A DNA stretch of 32,303 nucleotides from an uncultured Gammaproteobacteria bacterium. GTDB lineage: Bacteria; Pseudomonadota; Gammaproteobacteria; Pseudomonadales; Pseudohongiellaceae. How positions within the stretch are numbered: the first letter of the stretch is position 1; every line of letters begins with the position of its first letter. Below are positions 30,143 to 32,303 of the stretch, in pieces. The notes under the pieces were generated by a model. That model saw only the letters and a list, made by a program, of their open reading frames with translations, searched no databases and was not told the DNA's origin. Made by a program: the position numbers and the translations under genes. The DNA lies in assembly GCA_913058135.1 (NCBI GenBank), contig CAJXPR010000033.1:1-32303 (forward strand), read 5' to 3'.

Positions 30143-32252
30143 ACGAGTTCCTTTCGCTTGTCGTGTCTTCCCTTGCCGGCGTGCACGGTATGGTGACGTG
30201 AATGGTCGTCCCTTTGCCGATGCTGCTGCTCACACTGATATCGCCGCCCAGCTGGCGAATATACTCACGGCTTTCGAACGCGCCGATGCCCATGCCGGTC
30301 AGGCCCTTGGTAGAGTCGAACGGGCGGAACAGGCGGTCGCGGATAAAATCTGCGCTCATGCCATGTCCGTTATCCTCGATATCTATCCGCGCCAGATCCG
30401 CATCACCCGCCAGCCGGACAATCACGTACCCCTCGCTGGCGGCCGCTTCCTGGGCATTCTGGATCAGGTGACTGAACACGGTAACCAGTCGTTCCCGATC
30501 TGCCTGTACGGTGAACGCGGCCTCGCCACGATTGTGCATGGACTGATCGCCGGTGGCAACCTCTGCACGTGGCGCCGGCCGGGTGCCTGCCCTGCCCGCA
30601 ACAACTTCCTGCACCAGTCTGGTCAGATCCACACTGTCTGTGGGGGCACTGCGCAGTCCACTACGCATCTGCTCCATCAGCCGCTGCATGCGCGCTACCG
30701 AGTTCTCCACGGTGCTGATCATGTCATCAACAAACGCAGGGTTATTGCGGTGCCTGGCGGCATTGGCAACAATCAGCGACTGCTGGGCAAGCACATTTTT
30801 CAGATCATGGACCACATAGGCGGAAAGACGATTGAAGGCATCAAACTGGCGCGCTTCGACCAGTGCGTTGCTGGCCATATGCTGGGCCAGGTGGGTCGCC
30901 GCCTGACAGCCGGCGGTCTTGAGCAGATCCCGATCCTCCCAGTTGATGCTGTGTTTGAGCGGTGATCTTTTCAGCATCAGCACAGCCTGCAACTGGTCAC
31001 GGAACATCAGCGGAATAATCAACCAAAGCTGGTTGTCGTCCTGCAGCCAGGCCGGCAGTTCCAGATCCTCGTAGACCTCGGGTGAGCGCCGCCACTCGTC
31101 CAGATCTATCACCCAGTCGGTTTTCTGCAGCCAGCCCGGCAGCGCTTCCAGGTCAGCGCCAGCGGGCGGGCGCGGCATTTCCCAGTTGGCCAGCAGACGC
31201 ATGGGTTGTCCATCATCGCTGGCCCACAGCAGACCGGCCGGACTGCTGGCCAGTGGCGCCATGATGGCGATGATGCCCTCGTAAACACCCTCGTTGAGGC
31301 TGGCCAGCGCCCGGGTGAACTTCAGCCATTCTTCACGATAATCATAGTGGTAGTGGAAAAAATGCTTACTCAGAAACACCACGATTTGCGCCCGGACCCG
31401 GCCGGAGAACAGCACCGCGCTGAGCAGCGCCGCCGCCGCCGCGAGAAAACCCAGTTGCAGCACACTGCCCCAGGAGCCGCCAAGATAGCTGATGGCATAT
31501 CCGGCCGCCGCCATGGCCAGCAGATACAGGCCCGCCCCAGTCAGGGTCACGGTATGGAACACCACCTGGCGGGAAACCTGCAGATTCACCCGCCAGTTAC
31601 TGTTGCGTGAGATGGCCACGGCCAGCAAGGGAAAGGCTAGTGCATTGATCAGCCCACGAGCGTCCCACAGCTCCCGGTCCAGTTCACGAAACAGCAGCGC
31701 CTCTGCGTACATGAAAAAATCATAGGCGAGCAATGCGCCCAGGCCCAGACACAGGTATTTGATCGACCAGCGTGCGTTCCGGGTAGCATTACGGTATAGC
31801 TGTTCAATTAGCACCAGGCCCAGCAGGGCCAGAACCAGCCACAGGGCAAGAATGAGCGGATACCGCAGCCCCTGGGCCAGGGGCTGCGGTGACACCAGTG
31901 GGCGACTCACGATCAGCACCAGCGCCGCGGCGAATATCGGCAATGCCGCCCGACGCCAGCGCCAGCCACCAATTGACCAGAGCGAACCGTCAGTCTGCAG
32001 GCCCAGCAGCTGCAGCAGGATGAACAGCCAGCTGCCGTTGCGGGCCAACTCGACCAGCAGCACCAGTGCGACCGGCTGCACCGTGACCGAGCTTAACGCG
32101 ACTGTGGCCGCCCACACGGCGGTGGCAGCGCAGGCGACCAGTAATGAACCGCCCAGCGGGCTGGCGCGCCGGAACATGACCAGCAAAACGCCGAGAACAG
32201 TGAAGCAGACACTTGCTGCGAGGTAAGTGATGAGTCCGATATTTACCAGCAT
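30117..32252 (-). CDS. prsK: XrtA/PEP-CTERM histidine kinase PrsK
   Basis: A 711-residue membrane kinase. About nine or ten membrane segments fill residues 1-310, starting with MLVNIGLITYLAASVCFTVL. A GAF-like region follows (about 330-470), then the phosphoacceptor helix with YVVHDLKNVLAQ (His near 490), and the ATPase with VFSHLIQNAQEAA (N-box), IDIEDNGHGM (G1) and GLTGMGIGAFESRE (G2). It phosphorylates PrsR. The genuine start is ATG at 32250-32252; the open frame continues upstream only because the adapter adds MGSEMCIRDRL. Only four genomic bases remain 5' of the start, so the promoter is off the contig and a further upstream start cannot be excluded. Confidence 0.93.
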   Translation of the reverse strand: MLVNIGLITYLAASVCFTVLGVLLVMFRRASPLGGSLLVACAATAVWAATVALSSVTVQPVALVLLVELARNGSWLFILLQLLGLQTDGSLWSIGGWRWRRAALPIFAAALVLIVSRPLVSPQPLAQGLRYPLILALWLVLALLGLVLIEQLYRNATRNARWSIKYLCLGLGALLAYDFFMYAEALLFRELDRELWDARGLINALAFPLLAVAISRNSNWRVNLQVSRQVVFHTVTLTGAGLYLLAMAAAGYAISYLGGSWGSVLQLGFLAAAAALLSAVLFSGRVRAQIVVFLSKHFFHYHYDYREEWLKFTRALASLNEGVYEGIIAIMAPLASSPAGLLWASDDGQPMRLLANWEMPRPPAGADLEALPGWLQKTDWVIDLDEWRRSPEVYEDLELPAWLQDDNQLWLIIPLMFRDQLQAVLMLKRSPLKHSINWEDRDLLKTAGCQAATHLAQHMASNALVEARQFDAFNRLSAYVVHDLKNVLAQQSLIVANAARHRNNPAFVDDMISTVENSVARMQRLMEQMRSGLRSAPTDSVDLTRLVQEVVAGRAGTRPAPRAEVATGDQSMHNRGEAAFTVQADRERLVTVFSHLIQNAQEAAASEGYVIVRLAGDADLARIDIEDNGHGMSADFIRDRLFRPFDSTKGLTGMGIGAFESREYIRQLGGDISVSSSIGKGTTIHVTIPCTPAREDTTSERNSYDTESSGQ

Positions 32253-32256
32253 GAGC

Positions 32257-32303
32257 CTGTCTCTTATACACATCTCCGAGCCCACGAGACAGGCAGAAAT
32301 CTC
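32257..32303 (+). other. Nextera i7 adapter with Tn5 mosaic end (artefact)
   Basis: Positions 32257-32275 are the mosaic end CTGTCTCTTATACACATCT, 32276-32290 the read-2 arm CCGAGCCCACGAGAC, 32291-32298 (AGGCAGAA) match a standard i7 index and 32299-32303 start the P7 arm. Not genome; genomic sequence ends at 32256. Confidence 0.98.

Noticed and set aside
1-32303. CRISPR arrays, tRNA and rRNA genes
   Set aside because: No regularly spaced direct repeats, no cloverleaf or rRNA-like stretches were noticed. The repeated cassette ends are attC sites, not CRISPR repeats.

Overview
The window looks like one assembled contig from a Gram-negative, probably gammaproteobacterial, genome. Reasons are the Wza/Wzc-type envelope export genes, a MipA-type outer-membrane protein, DUF1840 and TIGR02450 proteins, a chromosomal integron and an exosortase A (XrtA)/PEP-CTERM locus; genus cannot be read from this. 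Both ends are artificial: positions 1-49 and 32257-32303 are Nextera (Tn5) library adapters with index bases, so the usable genome is 50-32256. Genes touching the ends carry false adapter-encoded residues.

Region 1 (50-912): the 3' end of a GFA-family zinc protein and a secreted peroxiredoxin-like protein. Region 2 (933-8083): a sedentary chromosomal integron. A decayed integron integrase (minus strand) lies divergent from an attI-like site and ten gene cassettes. Their attC sites are recognisable because the GTT-type core at the 5' end of each cassette is complementary to the YAAC-type box at its own 3' end. Cassettes carry an AbiU2-like protein, higBA, a brnTA pair in reverse orientation, a methyltransferase, a GNAT acetyltransferase, a cupin, a second brnTA, a second methyltransferase, an ABM-like protein and a DUF4180 protein. 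The last two cassettes have lost intact attC sites, and a short IS3-type transposase remnant lies at their junction. With the integrase dead, the array cannot be shuffled by its own enzyme.

Region 3 (8125-15243): ordinary and accessory chromosomal genes. These are a Tat-exported alpha/beta hydrolase, a small Trp-rich protein, a MipA/OmpV protein, DUF1840 plus a DsbA/FrnE-type thiol protein, a padR-MFS-arsH operon (probable organoarsenical or oxidant detoxification), and a divergent glycosyltransferase-like gene.

Region 4 (15267-32252): an XrtA/PEP-CTERM exopolysaccharide locus. A minus-strand operon encodes an acyl-CoA ligase, a Wza-like export lipoprotein, a chain-length determinant, a tyrosine autokinase and a TIGR03016 outer-membrane protein. 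Divergent from it run a low-molecular-weight tyrosine phosphatase, a LuxI-like PEP-CTERM-associated acyltransferase and a vanillyl-alcohol-oxidase/4-cresol-dehydrogenase-type flavoenzyme. These are followed by a PEP-CTERM protein, the TPR lipoprotein PrsT and the two-component pair PrsK/PrsR. Two good sigma-54 promoters, before the phosphatase and before the PEP-CTERM gene, fit control by PrsR, a sigma-54 activator with an intact GAFTGA motif. The exosortase itself and most glycosyltransferases are not in the window.

The most interesting possibility is that the acyltransferase and the para-alkylphenol-type flavoenzyme act in sequence. They could make and then oxidise an N-acyl tyrosine-like molecule as a small-molecule branch of the PEP-CTERM regulon.
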